Positions 22,501-32,684 of a stretch of 64,000 bases of DNA are shown piece by piece. Numbering within the stretch: position 1 is the stretch's first letter; every line of letters starts with the position of its first letter. The notes beneath the pieces are model-generated. The model saw only the letters and a list, made by a program, of their open reading frames with translations. It searched no databases and had not been told where the DNA came from. A program made the translations under genes and the position numbers. The DNA is from Shinisaurus crocodilurus (Eukaryota; Chordata; Lepidosauria; Squamata; Shinisauridae). The DNA is taken from NCBI GenBank assembly GCA_021292165.1, contig CM037880.1, positions 186,792,868 through 186,856,867 of the forward strand, given 5' to 3'.

Positions 22501-25500
22501 GTAATGAAGCTACTGTGGAAGCACTAACCACATTTTGTTCATATGAATGATCTATTCTCCAGGACTGCGCTTCGGGAGTACAGAAGGCAGCTGTACTCTG
22601 TACTGCTTGTCAAAAACCCTTCCCCACTCCATGGAACATTTCAATTTTTAAAAAAGTTTAATAATAAGGCAAACAAACAAGCATTTAACTGAATGAACCA
22701 ACAGGCAGTGCTTAAACAAATAAAAGGCAGATGGCCTCTCTGAAACATGGCAAAAAGGTGCCAGGCAGACTACTGAGTCAGCATTCAATTTGCTGCTTAG
22801 TGCATCTGTCAAATGTGGTGCAGAGGCAACCAAGAGAAAATCCAGGACAAGCCCTGTTTGAAAGTACATCTGTATGCACCCTTTGAAGTTCCTGAACACA
22901 GAGTACGGCATTGGCAACTGTTGTTCAGTGCGAAGAAGAGTTGTGCTGTTCACACACTTCTCTGGCTGAAGGCACCCAGGTGAAATCACTAACTCCATTC
23001 TAATACCATTTGAAAAGCTCTGGATTAAAATACATTTGGATGCTTGCATCCCTCAATCCATCACTTCCTCCCTGAATTTTGTAAAGTCATACTGCTATAT
23101 AAATACAGAAGAAGCCTGTGAGAGATCGGTAAAGGAGCATGTGGAGAGGAAGATGGCACAGGAAGTGAGCCCAGAACAGGAACGGCTGTGGTGGGTCAGC
23201 AAGCCTAGGGTCTGATGAGGTAAAGTCAAGTAAGAGAAGGGCAGTGCTAGTGGACCGAGGAGTTAAAAAGGGAAGAGTGTGGCCCAGGGAAGGGGAGAGT
23301 TCACGGTGGAAGTGGATGAGGGAAGGCAAGCAAGTGAGAAAGCAGAGTGGGAGCTGGAAAAAGAGAAAACCTCCAGGCTGGGGTCTGGCATCAGCCACAG
23401 AGAGGGGTGCAGAGACTAGCCAGGCCTGCATTGGCAGATGAAGGTGAAGAGGAGGCTTTGTTTCCAGGCTAGGAGTTTGAAGTACTGAAAGGAGGCCGTT
23501 TGGTATGAGAAGTAAGGCAGAAAGTGGTCCAAAGACCTGGGAGCAGAAGAATTCTGAACCGTAAAGAGTAGGACCTAACTAATGGGATAATGCAGGGGTG
23601 GGCAACTTGTGGCCCTCCAGATGTTGTTGGACTACAACCCCCATCAGCGATAGCCAGCATAGCCAATAGTGAGCGATCATGGGAGTTGCAGTCCAACAAC
23701 ATCGGGAGAGCCACAAGTTGCCCACCCCTGGGATAACTAGCTGATAACAAAGGAGAATCACGGAAATATGAGTATATCAAAAAAAGTGTAAAAACACCAC
23801 CGTGATAGAACTTTCTTTTATCTATTTTTTTTTAAAAAAATTTAACAACTTTTTAACAATACATGTTCAATCATTATATTTAAACTTTCTTTTATCTATT
23901 TTTGGAATGTTTAACATTTTTTTACAACACATATTGATTTAATATTTATATAAACTTTAAAAACGTTTCAATAATCAAACTTTACAAACTGTTCACTAAT
24001 CATGCTGTAACACAGAGTATACATCATGTATAACTATATTCAGTGGTAATCACTGCTGGATAACATAGATAGTGAACGCCCTGAGCGTAGGACTGCTATT
24101 ATTGCAAGGGAGCTGAGACGGTTTAAAACTGACATAGCAGCACTTCAAGAAACTCGAAGGGCAGGAGAGGGACAGTTGAAGGAAGAAAAAGGAGGCTATA
24201 CCTTCTTCTGGAAAGGACTACCTGAGTAGGACCGGCGAATACATGGAGTAGGCTTTGCCATCAAAAATGAGCTAGTGAACTCTTTGTCAGAAGTTCCTAC
24301 TGGCATTAACGAACACCTGATAACTCTTCGATTAAAGCTCGCCAATAACCAGCAGGTAACTATCTTGAGCGCTTATGCGCCAACATTAGATGCTGATGAA
24401 GACATCAAGGAAAACTTTTATACCCAGTTGGACACTCTCCTGTCAGAGATACCTAAGGAGGATAATTTCTGTATACATGTATACATTTGTTGGGAAAAAA
24501 CAAGTGAGGATACGGAGAATATCAGGCTTCTGGAAACCATTCCAAGGAGAAATAATGCTTTAAGCCACTCAGAAAGAAAAAACGGAGAGGAAGGCTCACT
24601 TGAAGGCCATCTCAAAAAATAAAAGTAAAGGCTGCAGCAACTCCATGAAGACAAAGAAAAAACAAAGGAAGGTTTTCATTAACTCTATAAAAATACAGCT
24701 AGTTTGGTGGATGCTAAACCCCTGAAAGATAAGGGGGTGATTACCACTGAATATACCGTAATTATACATGATGTATACTCTGTGTTACAGCATGATTAGT
24801 GAACAGTTTGTAAAGTTTGATTATTGAAAAGTTTTTAAAGTTTATATAAATATTAAATCAATATGTGTTGTAAAAAAATGTTAAACATTCAAAAATAGAT
24901 AAAAGTTTAAATATAATGATTGAACATGTATTGTTAAAAAGTTGTTAAATTAAAAAAAAAAAAATAGATAAAAGAAAGTTCTATCACGGTGGTGTTCGTA
25001 CACTTTTTTTTGATACACCCCTGGGATAACGGCTGAAGTAACCACTGTATCTGATAATGCAACCTGGTGCAATAAAGCTGGTAAGTCCTGTTTCCCAAGT
25101 TGTTTGTGGAAGAGATCATGGAACCCTATGATGCGGAGTTGCCTCAAGTTTGCTCTGAGATAACAAAGCCTTACCACGTTGTTGTGATACTTGGAGTTTT
25201 TGTCCGTTACAAAATGCTCCTTTTCCTTTTCTGCCGGTATACATTTTGTCTTCTACACAGCTATACACAATTCCAAATTCCATCTGCAGCCAAGAAAATA
25301 CAACATTTTATTTAAACACACACACTTACATTCTGTAATAGGATGTAATGGAAGCATTTCAGTGTTTCTTCTGAATGGTAAAAAAGCAAAACAAGTTACC
25401 TTTTTCTTTACAACAAAGCCAATTGAAACCGCCACAAAGGGAAACCTTGAGAACCAAAGAGAGAAGCATATTGCACATGTAAGCTCAAAGGCATAATGTT

Positions 25501-27320
25501 AATAGCTGGAAAAGTCAGCACTGTACAACTGTACGTTAGAGAAATAGGACTTCAGGAAAATTTTAACTAGCTACTCCAGTCCACTTTTAACTAGCCACTA
25601 GCCACATACAAGCCGGAAAACAAGATCTAACATGCTTATTCCACAACACAGCTCAAAGACTGTTCAGGCAGTCCCCGAGTTACGAACGCCCTGACTTATG
25701 GACAACTCAAACAGACCGCCATATCAGTAAAAATCTGAGTTAAATACAATGGTTCGTACTTACGAACACATGCACTATACTTTGCGATACTTTGCGACAC
25801 TTTGCAAACATTGTGTGGCTTCTGTTCCGACTCATGTACACATTCGACTTAAAGACAGACTTACGAACGGATCTCATTCATAACCCGGGGACTGCCTGTA
25901 CTCTGATTCCAGAAAAACAGGATGTTGAAATATTGCTCCCCCGGTACACACAGGGACTAAGAGAAAGATGCAAAAACATACCTGTGTACAAAGTTAGTAG
26001 TTCCATCAATAGGGTCAATAATCCAAGTGGGATTATCCGTCAAGGTACTTCCTGCACCAGCTGCGACAGATTCTTCTCCAATAAAGCTAGAGTGAATATA
26101 GATTTTTTTTTTTTTAAGTGTGAATTTACACCTGATCTTTCCACAAGGATCTTGCCAGATTAGACTCAAAGGTCCGCTTAGTCCAGCATCCTGCCAGAAG
26201 CCTCTGGAAAGCCCACAAGGAGGACATGAATGCAATAGTATCCTGCCTCTGAACATGGGAGTTCTATACAGAAACCAAGGCAAACAGCCATCTTTCATGA
26301 ATTTTGCCCATCTTCTTCTAAAGCCATCTAACAGCCCCATGGGTTGTGGGTGGTTTGTTAACTACACCAACAACCCACCCTTGCCTCGGCTGCGGCTTGA
26401 GTATTCAAGTCGCCCAGCGCGTGCTGGCACCCACTGTGGCTTAAATAAGCCACGGTGAGCTGCGGTCATCGTGTGAACTGGACCAGTGAGTGCGGCGGGG
26501 AGGCTATGCGTGCGTATGTATGTTGGGGCTTTATGCTCACCCCCATCCCAGCAATATGTGCATGCGTGGCCCTCAGCTGCCCACCCAACACGTCAGTGCA
26601 GCCCCAACGGCTAGACAGGTTGCCCAACCCTGGCCTCGAACTTGGAATGTGTGTTATTCCCCCTTCTCCCATGCCTACCTAACTGGAAATGGAATGTGAG
26701 AACGGAGGTTATGCAGGGAAAATGTAACTTTAAAATACAGAAAGCAACGTTATTTAATACACAGGCTTCTCCTCTATTTAATTTTGAGCCATCAAGTTAA
26801 AAAAATGACATACTTGTATTTCAGGCATATCTCTCCTCTCACCACCGATAATAAAACTGAAATATGCTGTACCTGTGAGATGGATATTTTTCTTTTATAG
26901 AAGAAATAATCATATTTTCCACTTTTTGATCAGTGACTGTCACTAGATCGGCTGGAGAGCTTTTAATGATGACATCTATCTCTTTTGTCAGTGCCTCCCG
27001 GATTACCTGTAAAGAAAATTATGTACATGAGTTGTTGTTTGTTTTGAAGAATATGAGTTAACGAACTTGGTAAGGGAGATAAACAGATTTATCAGTTTAA
27101 AACAGATTTTAAACAAATCTGATGTCCTTGTTTGCTCTGGAAATCCCTCATCTTTTCATACAATGTAGACACTAGGTAGACGTACAAGCTTCTTCAACAC
27201 CTATCTTTCAGAATAAATAATAATATGCTTATGTAGAGCCAAGTAAGTTATGCCTACCTCTCCAGCTTTTCTTGCTAAAGTCACTGCAAAGTCCATGCAT
27301 TCTTGCCAAGGATCAGCCAT
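19465..27320 (-). CDS. IMPA1: Inositol monophosphatase 1 (eight coding exons)
   Basis: Cytosolic Mg-dependent, lithium-sensitive phosphatase that hydrolyses inositol monophosphates to free myo-inositol, supplying phosphoinositide signalling. Coding exons on the reverse strand: 27320-27258, 27006-26873, 26086-25982, 25445-25400, 25283-25175, 22108-22000, 20322-20171, 19583-19465. Every junction is GT/AG and in phase. The sum is 837 nt, giving 278 residues (human 277). Metal-site residues fall at the human positions: Glu70 in GEES, Asp90 and Asp93 in [12 protein letters not shown], and Asp220 in HCWDMAGAG. The C-terminal motif [10 protein letters not shown] is intact. The start is [10 protein letters not shown], as in mammals. 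No disabling change is seen. Introns hold many SINEs and MITEs and a foldback element; the longest coding intron is 22109-25174. Downstream on the same strand side lies the FABP pseudogene, upstream ZFAND1. Confidence 0.96.
20171..20322 (-). CDS. IMPA1: IMPA1 coding exon 7 of 8
   Basis: 152 nt, residues about 189-240, [20 protein letters not shown] through [13 protein letters not shown]. Contains catalytic Asp220. Acceptor 'ctgttttag', donor GTAAAA. Confidence 0.95.
20505..20618 (+). mobile_element. Sauria SINE, 3' truncated, in IMPA1 intron
   Basis: Only the tRNA-like head and first body block remain: 'gagccagtgtggtgcagtgg' through 'gtcagtgactctcagtat'. It is antisense to IMPA1. Confidence 0.82.
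20640..20820 (-). mobile_element. L2-like LINE fragment in IMPA1 intron
   Basis: The reverse strand carries the block corresponding to the RT end/3' UTR, also seen at 34360-34445: 'ctggtgttttaacccataaa' type sequence and 'gcactggctgcctgtatgtt'. Short and decayed. Confidence 0.55.
20832..20995 (-). mobile_element. 5S rRNA-derived SINE (copy 2), reverse
   Basis: The reverse strand reads 'ggaaagctaagcagggtcag', 'ttacttggatgggagacccc', then the CR1-like tail 'cagggggttggacttgatgg'. It lies in an IMPA1 intron, on the same strand as the gene. Confidence 0.85.
21380..21551 (+). mobile_element. 5S rRNA-derived SINE (copy 3)
   Basis: Contains 'ggaaagctaagcagggtccg', 'ttacttggatgggagacccc' and the CR1-like tail. 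The first 16-18 bases ('aggcctgtggcttat') are duplicated just upstream at about 21364-21380, a small 5' repeat not seen in the other copies. Confidence 0.85.
22000..22108 (-). CDS. IMPA1: IMPA1 coding exon 6 of 8
   Basis: 109 nt, residues about 153-189, [20 protein letters not shown] through LLSIPIHG. Acceptor 'ccccttttgcag', donor GTATGG. Confidence 0.94.
22120..23592. other. IMPA1 intron sequence without recognised features
   Basis: No exon or clear repeat identity. Frames of 100-130 codons at 22648-23049 and 23087-23431 (-) lack recognisable domains. Confidence 0.45.
23593..23730. mobile_element. 138-bp palindromic hAT MITE in IMPA1 intron
   Basis: The ends CAGGGGTGGGCAACTTGTGG and CCACAAGTTGCCCACCCCTG are perfect inverted repeats. 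They enclose 'ttgttggactacaaccccca' and its near-complement. The flanks GGATAATG / GGATAACT look like a slightly changed 8-bp target duplication. Related partial copies are at 17633-17705, 54535-54670 and around 55098-55135/55908-55990. Confidence 0.85.
23775..25015. mobile_element. Foldback element with ~280-bp inverted arms and a LINE endonuclease core
   Basis: The left arm (about 23775-24053) and right arm (about 24738-25015) are near-perfect reverse complements, running from TATCAAAAAAAGTG inward through 'caccaccgtgatagaacttt' to 'gtggtaatcac'. TA lies at both edges, as in Tc1/mariner-type insertions. The centre holds a LINE endonuclease fragment. A 15-bp direct repeat, CACCCCTGGGATAAC, lies at 23724-23738 and 25016-25030, just outside. 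Which duplication marks the true insertion is unclear. It lies within IMPA1 intron 22109-25174. Confidence 0.75.
24056..24625 (+). mobile_element. LINE apurinic endonuclease fragment inside the foldback element
   Basis: The conceptual translation gives [20 protein letters not shown] and, after a stop, [40 protein letters not shown] and [18 protein letters not shown]. This is the order of an RTE-type LINE endonuclease (QET motif, then SAYAPT). It lacks the GDFN catalytic block in frame and is truncated. Confidence 0.75.
25175..25283 (-). CDS. IMPA1: IMPA1 coding exon 5 of 8
   Basis: 109 nt, residues 117-153, [20 protein letters not shown] then [16 protein letters not shown]. Acceptor ends in 'gctgcag', donor GTAAGG. 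Position 152 is Arg where human has Glu. Confidence 0.94.
25400..25445 (-). CDS. IMPA1: IMPA1 coding exon 4 of 8
   Basis: 46 nt, residues about 101-116, [15 protein letters not shown]. Acceptor 'tggttctcaag', donor GTAACT. Confidence 0.93.
25665..25898. mobile_element. Tigger/pogo-like MITE in IMPA1 intron
   Basis: The ends CAGGCAGTCCCCGAGTTACG and AACCCGGGGACTGCCTG are inverted repeats of Tigger type. Internal 'acttacgaacac' and 'cttacgaacgg' repeats are typical. About 234 bp, no transposase. Confidence 0.8.
25982..26086 (-). CDS. IMPA1: IMPA1 coding exon 3 of 8
   Basis: 105 nt, residues about 66-101, [20 protein letters not shown] then [15 protein letters not shown]. Carries Glu70, Asp90 and Asp93. 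Acceptor 'tcactctag', donor GTATGT. Confidence 0.96.
26873..27006 (-). CDS. IMPA1: IMPA1 coding exon 2 of 8
   Basis: 134 nt, residues 22-66, [20 protein letters not shown] then [20 protein letters not shown]. Acceptor 'ctttacag', donor GTACAG. Confidence 0.95.
27258..27320 (-). CDS. IMPA1: IMPA1 first coding exon
   Basis: ATG at 27320, residues 1-21, [20 protein letters not shown] plus E. The exon begins at 27328 after 'ttttccctag', so eight non-coding bases precede the ATG. Donor GTAGGC. Confidence 0.94.
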
Positions 27321-27869
27321 CTCTTTATCTAGGGAAAAGGGCATACGTATTTCACCAATTTATACATATTAAAAATAATAATGTGGCATTTGCTAAATCT
27401 TCATCTTTCAGCTCGTTAGTCTCCATATTCTTGACTTCAAAGTGTTAGTTATTTTATTTTTATTATGCTTTTATACACATGTTGACATGATCGGCAAATG
27501 GAAGTTAGCATTCCCCTCCTGGTACTTTGCCTTGCTGCAGCTTTGATGAGAATAAACTTTCTGATTTTTTAAAAAATATATTATTATTGTCTCATTATCA
27601 AGGCTAAAATTTCACATATACTTACTTGGGAGTAAATGCCACTGAATGTGGAACTTCCTATGTATGTTTACTCAAAGGTATCAGACTGGAAATGTTGTGA
27701 ACATACTCTTAAAGGGTTCAAGGGGAAAAAGTATGAATATGTCTGATCTTCCATTTTTGAGCAAGATCCTGGAGTGGGTGATGGCTTCTCAAATCCAGGT
27801 AGTTTGGGACAATACTGATTATGTGGACCCAATTCCGTTTCAGGCCTGGTTTTGGTTGTCCTTCTGGGC

Positions 27870-28058
27870 AAAGCCATAGGTTGATGGTAGAGTACATTCC
27901 TGGCATGCAGCCGATTCCAGGTTCAGTCAAAGGATTAGGTGATGTGAGAGGCCTCTGCCTCAGACCCTCGGAGAGCCACTGCCAATCAGAGTAGACGATA
28001 CTGGGCTTAATGGACAAATACTCTGACTTGGTATAAAACAGCTTCCTATGTCCTTATG
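27870..28058 (+). mobile_element. Second tRNA-derived squamate SINE family (copy 2)
   Basis: Head 'gatggtagagtacattcctg' and 'gattccaggttcagtc', centre 'ctcggagagccactgccaat', then 'cagagtagacgatactgggc', ending 'aaaacagcttcctatgtcct'. In IMPA1 intron 1, antisense to the gene. Confidence 0.78.
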
Positions 28059-28576
28059 AGGAAACACGATAAATGTGTTGGGCAGTATCTCTGGTTAAGA
28101 TCAGGGTGTAACTTACGAAAATACAAGTTTTCTGGACAGAAAAGGATTTTTCAATATGGTAACTGGCTAAGAATACTAAATTACTTTGACCACCCTGAGC
28201 TAAAGTTTTGAACGGAACCTCCACTATATAATTAGTGGTTCATTGCTATTCTGCAGCTTTTTTTTTTTTTTAAGATACCAGCATTTGCAAGGAATTGTGG
28301 ATAATTTCAACTGCTAGGAATCAAGGGATCCATTTGCTGTGGGAACAAGTTACTAAAAGTAGCAAATCAAATTAGGAGGCCACTCATTTTAATAATAAAG
28401 AAGAGAAAGAGATGATGCTCTAATCTGTAATATGAAATTATTATTAGCAAAATATATGATGAAAGCAGAATAAAGAAGAGCTCGGAGTACAGGCCAAGAG
28501 CTCAGATAAACTGAAAGACAGCTATTATTCTCCACCACCACCCCGAACTAGAAAAATGCACCAGAAATTCTAAAAA

Positions 28577-28731
28577 GTTGATGCTGTTCTAAGAGCTTCT
28601 AAAAAGCTAAGAGCTTCTAAAAACAGTTGATGCTGTTCTAAGAGCTTCTAAAAAAGGTGATGCTGTTCTAAGAGCTTCTTAAAAACTTGATGCTGTTCTA
28701 AGAGCTTCCAAAAAGTTCTAAGAGCTTAAAT
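28577..28731. repeat. Minisatellite, ~37-44-bp unit, in IMPA1 intron 1
   Basis: The unit 'ttgatgctgttctaagagct' + 'tctaaaaa' recurs at about 28578, 28626, 28658 and 28690, with partial units ('taagagcttctaaaaa') in between and at the end. Four main copies, slightly diverged. Confidence 0.85.
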
Positions 28732-29238
28732 ACATCCACTTGGACTCTAAGCTCCTGTAAGCACAACTCTACTCATGGGATGTTCCTGCTGATGGAAGTG
28801 GATGAGGCAATTTTGTTCAATTCCTTGTTCCTCCTGAAGCTCCTTGTGCCACCCAAACATCTGCTCCAGAAGCTTGGGGGGACCTTCCAGAACAGCATAG
28901 GAGATGGCACTGGTGCTGCAGGGGAAGAGGAAATCGGTGAAAAGAATTTCCACTGGATCAGAGTCCCTTCTGTGAATGGAAGGGGCCTTTTTGTTCACCA
29001 AAGGGCAACTCAGTCAGGATTTATCTCTTAGGAATCTGGAATACTGTTCCAGCCTTTCTCCTGGAAAATAAATATTATCATGCTGGATATCTGCACATGC
29101 AAACCTCACTGGTAAAGTGAAGGCGATACATGGCTGCTTCTTGTCCCTGCAGGTACAATGCTAGCAACTTCCATATTCTGTTCTTAGCTGTTTTGCCGTG
29201 GTCTCGCTTAGTGTATTGGGATCAATAAACGGAAGACA

Positions 29239-29791
29239 TTGTGACAAGGAATTTGCATGAACTGTTCACAGTGTCTAGCACAGGCCTTTAGTGTAGTCAT
29301 GAAAGCAACAGATATTACTTAGGTTTAATTGCTGAGAGAAATCTGCAGGGTAGCGAGGGGCCTGTTAAGACATAAGATAATTAGGTACCAGCCACTGTGA
29401 ACTCCTTACCTAATCCCTGAGATAAGAATGTTTATACATCCTTCTACTGAAGTTAATTGGGATTTCTGGGTCTTCCCTTGCCCACTCTTCTTTTTCCCAG
29501 TGGCAGCTTCTGGCACTTCCTAGAATTTAGGGAGACACCTATAAAATCCATAGTATGTTAGCTTGTGTTTTGGCTTTCGGCTTGGGATGAGGAGCACGCA
29601 AGTGTCCAAGCAAATAGGGCCCCGGAGCAACATCTGTTGTATTAGGAAGTCCTGCAACCGAGGGACGTGTGTAAGCTTATCTTTGCCTGTTTATTGATTG
29701 TTTATTATCTGCATCTATATTCCATCACTGTATTCAATAAACTGTGTGTTATCTTTCACACAAGTGATTCTGTCTTTTCCTGATTACCCTC
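29239..29791 (+). mobile_element. Possible solo LTR in IMPA1 intron 1
   Basis: The block starts TGTGACAAGG, has a TATA-like 'ctataaaatcc' near 29539 and a polyadenylation-like 'caataaactgtg' near 29735, and ends near '...attaccctca'. This spacing fits an LTR. I could not confirm matching target duplications, so boundaries and class are uncertain. Confidence 0.4.
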
Positions 29792-29819
29792 AAATCTAAA
29801 TTGAGGCGGCCTTGGCTGG

Positions 29820-30097
29820 ACCAGGCCCTTGGGATAATACACTTAGTGTGCATTCCTATGTCCCTCCAACCTTGTCTGGGGGAACACAGGAATGGGCCTG
29901 GAAAGTGCTGCGACCTCGGAAATCCCTTCCGAGGTTGCAGTGCTACGGCGTGCCCCCCCCCGGCCATCTAGATGTTTTTGAGGGCAAGGGGAGTGCGGTG
30001 GATATCCTATCCGTCGTGCTCTTCCTGCCCTGCATAGGATGCCAGCAATCTGAGTTCGGAGGGTTGCAGGCACCCTCATAGGATTGTGCTGCCCACT
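29820..30097. mobile_element. Hairpin-chain element (copy 2) in IMPA1 intron 1
   Basis: Contains a strong hairpin at 29904-29944 (AGTGCTGCGACCTCGGAA pairing with TTCCGAGGTTGCAGTGCT) and ends in 'ataggattgtgctgccc', the same terminus as the element at 45582-46025. Confidence 0.6.
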
Positions 30098-30749
30098 GAA
30101 AAGCAGTGAGCACAACTAATCTCTGAATAATAGTTTATAGGAGAACCAAGTATGATTAGGGTGGCAGCTCAAATAAGGAGCTTGTTTTCTTCTCTCCAAA
30201 GAATGACAAGGTTTAACGGCTGTGCTGTCAGATTCTCTTGATCTCCATAAACATCTTCATGATGGAGGAAATTGCCTTCAATCTAGTGCAATGTATCACT
30301 TTGTAACATTGAGCTACACAGAGATTACATCATTCCCTGTTATGTTGTCAACCAAATCACTGATTTCTTATTAGAAATGATAGACTGTAGGTTCTTGACT
30401 ATGGATCTGATCTGACTGTTTTACTGTATCACATTGTAAAGCACTTGTACATTGATGGTACTGTATGCGTGTATATAAAAAGTGGATAAATTGACGAAGA
30501 ACAGATCTATGAACAATGATTAATCACGATGGATAGAGATAACACATCTGTGTTCAGAAACAATATATTTTCCAGATCTTTCAAATTTCCGGATAATCAG
30601 TTTATAATGCTAAAAAAGTATAGTTTATATAAATCTGCTAAGGCCATCAGAGGGAGAGAAAGCAGCAGCACTTCTGTTAGGTTTAGATCCAATGCCATTA
30701 CCTGCTGAACTTCGCAACTAAAAATCTAGTGCCTAAATTTGCTTTGGTT

Positions 30750-30995
30750 TTTTTATTTAATATATTTATTCACCGCCCATCAGCCAAAAGGCTCCCTGGG
30801 TGGTTTACAAAACACAACACAAAAATGACAACAAAAATAGTATAAAAACACAAACATATTAAAATATAACATGATAAAAACAAGCAGCCAAAATAAATTC
30901 GATCCAGAGGTACAGTGGCGATAATAAAAGGAATAAAATAAACCATTTAAAATATTGGGCAAATAAAAAGGTCTTCACCTGGCGCCTGAAAGAAT
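30750..30995 (-). mobile_element. LINE 3' end (L2-like), reverse
   Basis: The reverse strand shows 'aggcgccaggtgaagacctt', also found near 5705-5735, followed by an A/T-rich 3' UTR ending in the 'gggcggtgaataaatat' tail. In IMPA1 intron 1. Confidence 0.65.
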
Positions 30996-30999
30996 AGAG

Positions 31000-31990
31000 C
31001 ATGGCCAATGGTCAAGAATGCTGGGAGTTGAAATCCAAAACATTCGAAGGTCTACTTTCTGCCCACCCATGTGTAAGCAATCCTGGGAGCCTTTTTGACT
31101 GAAGGGCACCATAAAAATATTTTGAATAAATGGGTACATAAATAAATCAGTTGTGGAGGTCCAGCAAGTCTGCGGGCTGGACGTTTCATTTTCTTAGCAC
31201 TCAAACACCAAAGTTTCACTTCTAGGAAAATATGACTTTTCTCCCTCCAGCTGAGCATGTCCATAGCAATAGTGAGAGCTATGTGTGGAACATGATTGCC
31301 AGCGCCAGGGGTATCTAACAGATAACATTTGTTGACATGATGAGGATCATAATCTCCATCACCAAATGATTAAAAATATCTATAAACGTTCAGTAGTCCC
31401 CCACTGTACCTCTCAGGCAAGGAACCATTTCTGTAACGGCCATGCTGTCTCTATACAGCAACCGCCTCCAAGCTGGTGCCTTCCAAGTGTTCTGGCCATC
31501 AACTTCCATCAGCCTGATCAATGATGAGGAATGCTGGAAGATGTAGTTCAAAACATGTGGAGTGCACCACGTTGGGAAAGCCTGCTGTGCAGCTACACCC
31601 TCAAACGTTCATGAAGCTTTTAAATTTATGTCTCGGCATCTTTTCTTTAGTTTTATGCTATTGAAAAATGCTACCTACTAGTGAAGTCTCGCAAAACATA
31701 GGATACCCCGTTTTATTCCTGGGGTTTCCATGTTTAATGGGAACGTCCGGGAGAGACGGAGGAGAAGGGCTACGTTTGGTTGCTTCTAACCAACGAGGAT
31801 CTTTCCGTTTATGGACCGATCCCAGGCTTCATTTCAGCCATTTCACCCTACAGCATATATGCTGGGATAATAAAGTGCGCATGAGGATGTGCAGAGTGCA
31901 TTCTCATCTGAGTGTTGCCAGCCAAGAGGGGAGAATAGAAGCCGCTGGGAGAGATAAGGAGAAGCTAGATTAGGACCTACAAAAGGGCAT
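31000..31990. other. IMPA1 intron 1 sequence without recognised features
   Basis: The + strand frame at 31668-31973 (101 codons) has no recognisable domain. No other support for a gene. Confidence 0.4.
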
Positions 31991-32022
31991 GAAGGAGCAG
32001 CCCCGCCAGGCCACGGGCTTAC

Positions 32023-32100
32023 CGTTAGGAATCGAGTCGCTGCAGCTGCTCTCAGTGCTGGCAAAGCCGGGTCGTGATTCTGGTACGTGATGACATCAAC
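32023..32100 (-). other. IMPA1: IMPA1 5' non-coding exon (3' edge supported)
   Basis: A strong donor, AACG|GTAAGC, lies on the reverse strand at 32023 within CpG-rich sequence, in the right place for a 5' UTR exon splicing to 27328. The transcription start is not visible; 32100 is only a nominal limit. Confidence 0.6.
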
Positions 32101-32340
32101 GGAACCTACTGCACAGGCGTCAACGTGACTGAAACCTGTCCTCTGCCCTAGCAGGCCTAGTTCCGTTACTGCGTCCGGACGCGGTCAGTGGGGGGGGCGG
32201 GGGCGGGGCGGAGTTGATGACAAAATGCCGGCTCGCGCGACACACGCCCGGCGCAGCCCATTGGCTCTGGCGCGTTCTGATGTTTCCTGGGGGCGGGTGA
32301 GGTCAGTCTGCACACAGAGCTCGGCTCAGGTATGTTTGGG
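32024..32340. promoter_or_regulatory. CpG-rich IMPA1 promoter, possibly bidirectional
   Basis: CpG-dense, with GC boxes near 32190-32213 ('gggcgggggcggggcgg'), an ATTGG (inverted CCAAT) near 32261 and another GGGCGG block near 32290. On the + strand a good donor, CTCAG|GTATG, ends at about 32329, which would allow a divergent spliced transcript. Confidence 0.65.
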
Positions 32341-32684
32341 AAAGCAACCCAGGGGAAAGGCGAAAGGGACGAGTATAACTGGTCCTTTAGAGCAGGGGCT
32401 GACGTGGATCAGGATCTCCTGGTAGATGTTTGGGATATTTTGAGGTCTAATCATTTAAAAATAAGTAAAATTGAACGTTACATTAAAAAAAATTTCTCTG
32501 GCATGGGGCCTAGCCTTGTGCTAATCATTTTTCTCATGGCCTCAGTATTACTCACCTGTAAAAGGGGAGTATTAATTTGGTGCCTTTGACCAGGTCTTTG
32601 TGCAGCTCTACGGGCCACTCTGTACGAATTTTGCATATACTGTGATGTGTTATCGCCCCAACATTATTTGCCATTTTCATCACC

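Noticed and set aside
28577..28731. CRISPR-like array
   Set aside because: Units are adjacent and uneven without unique spacers, and the genome is vertebrate; it is a minisatellite.
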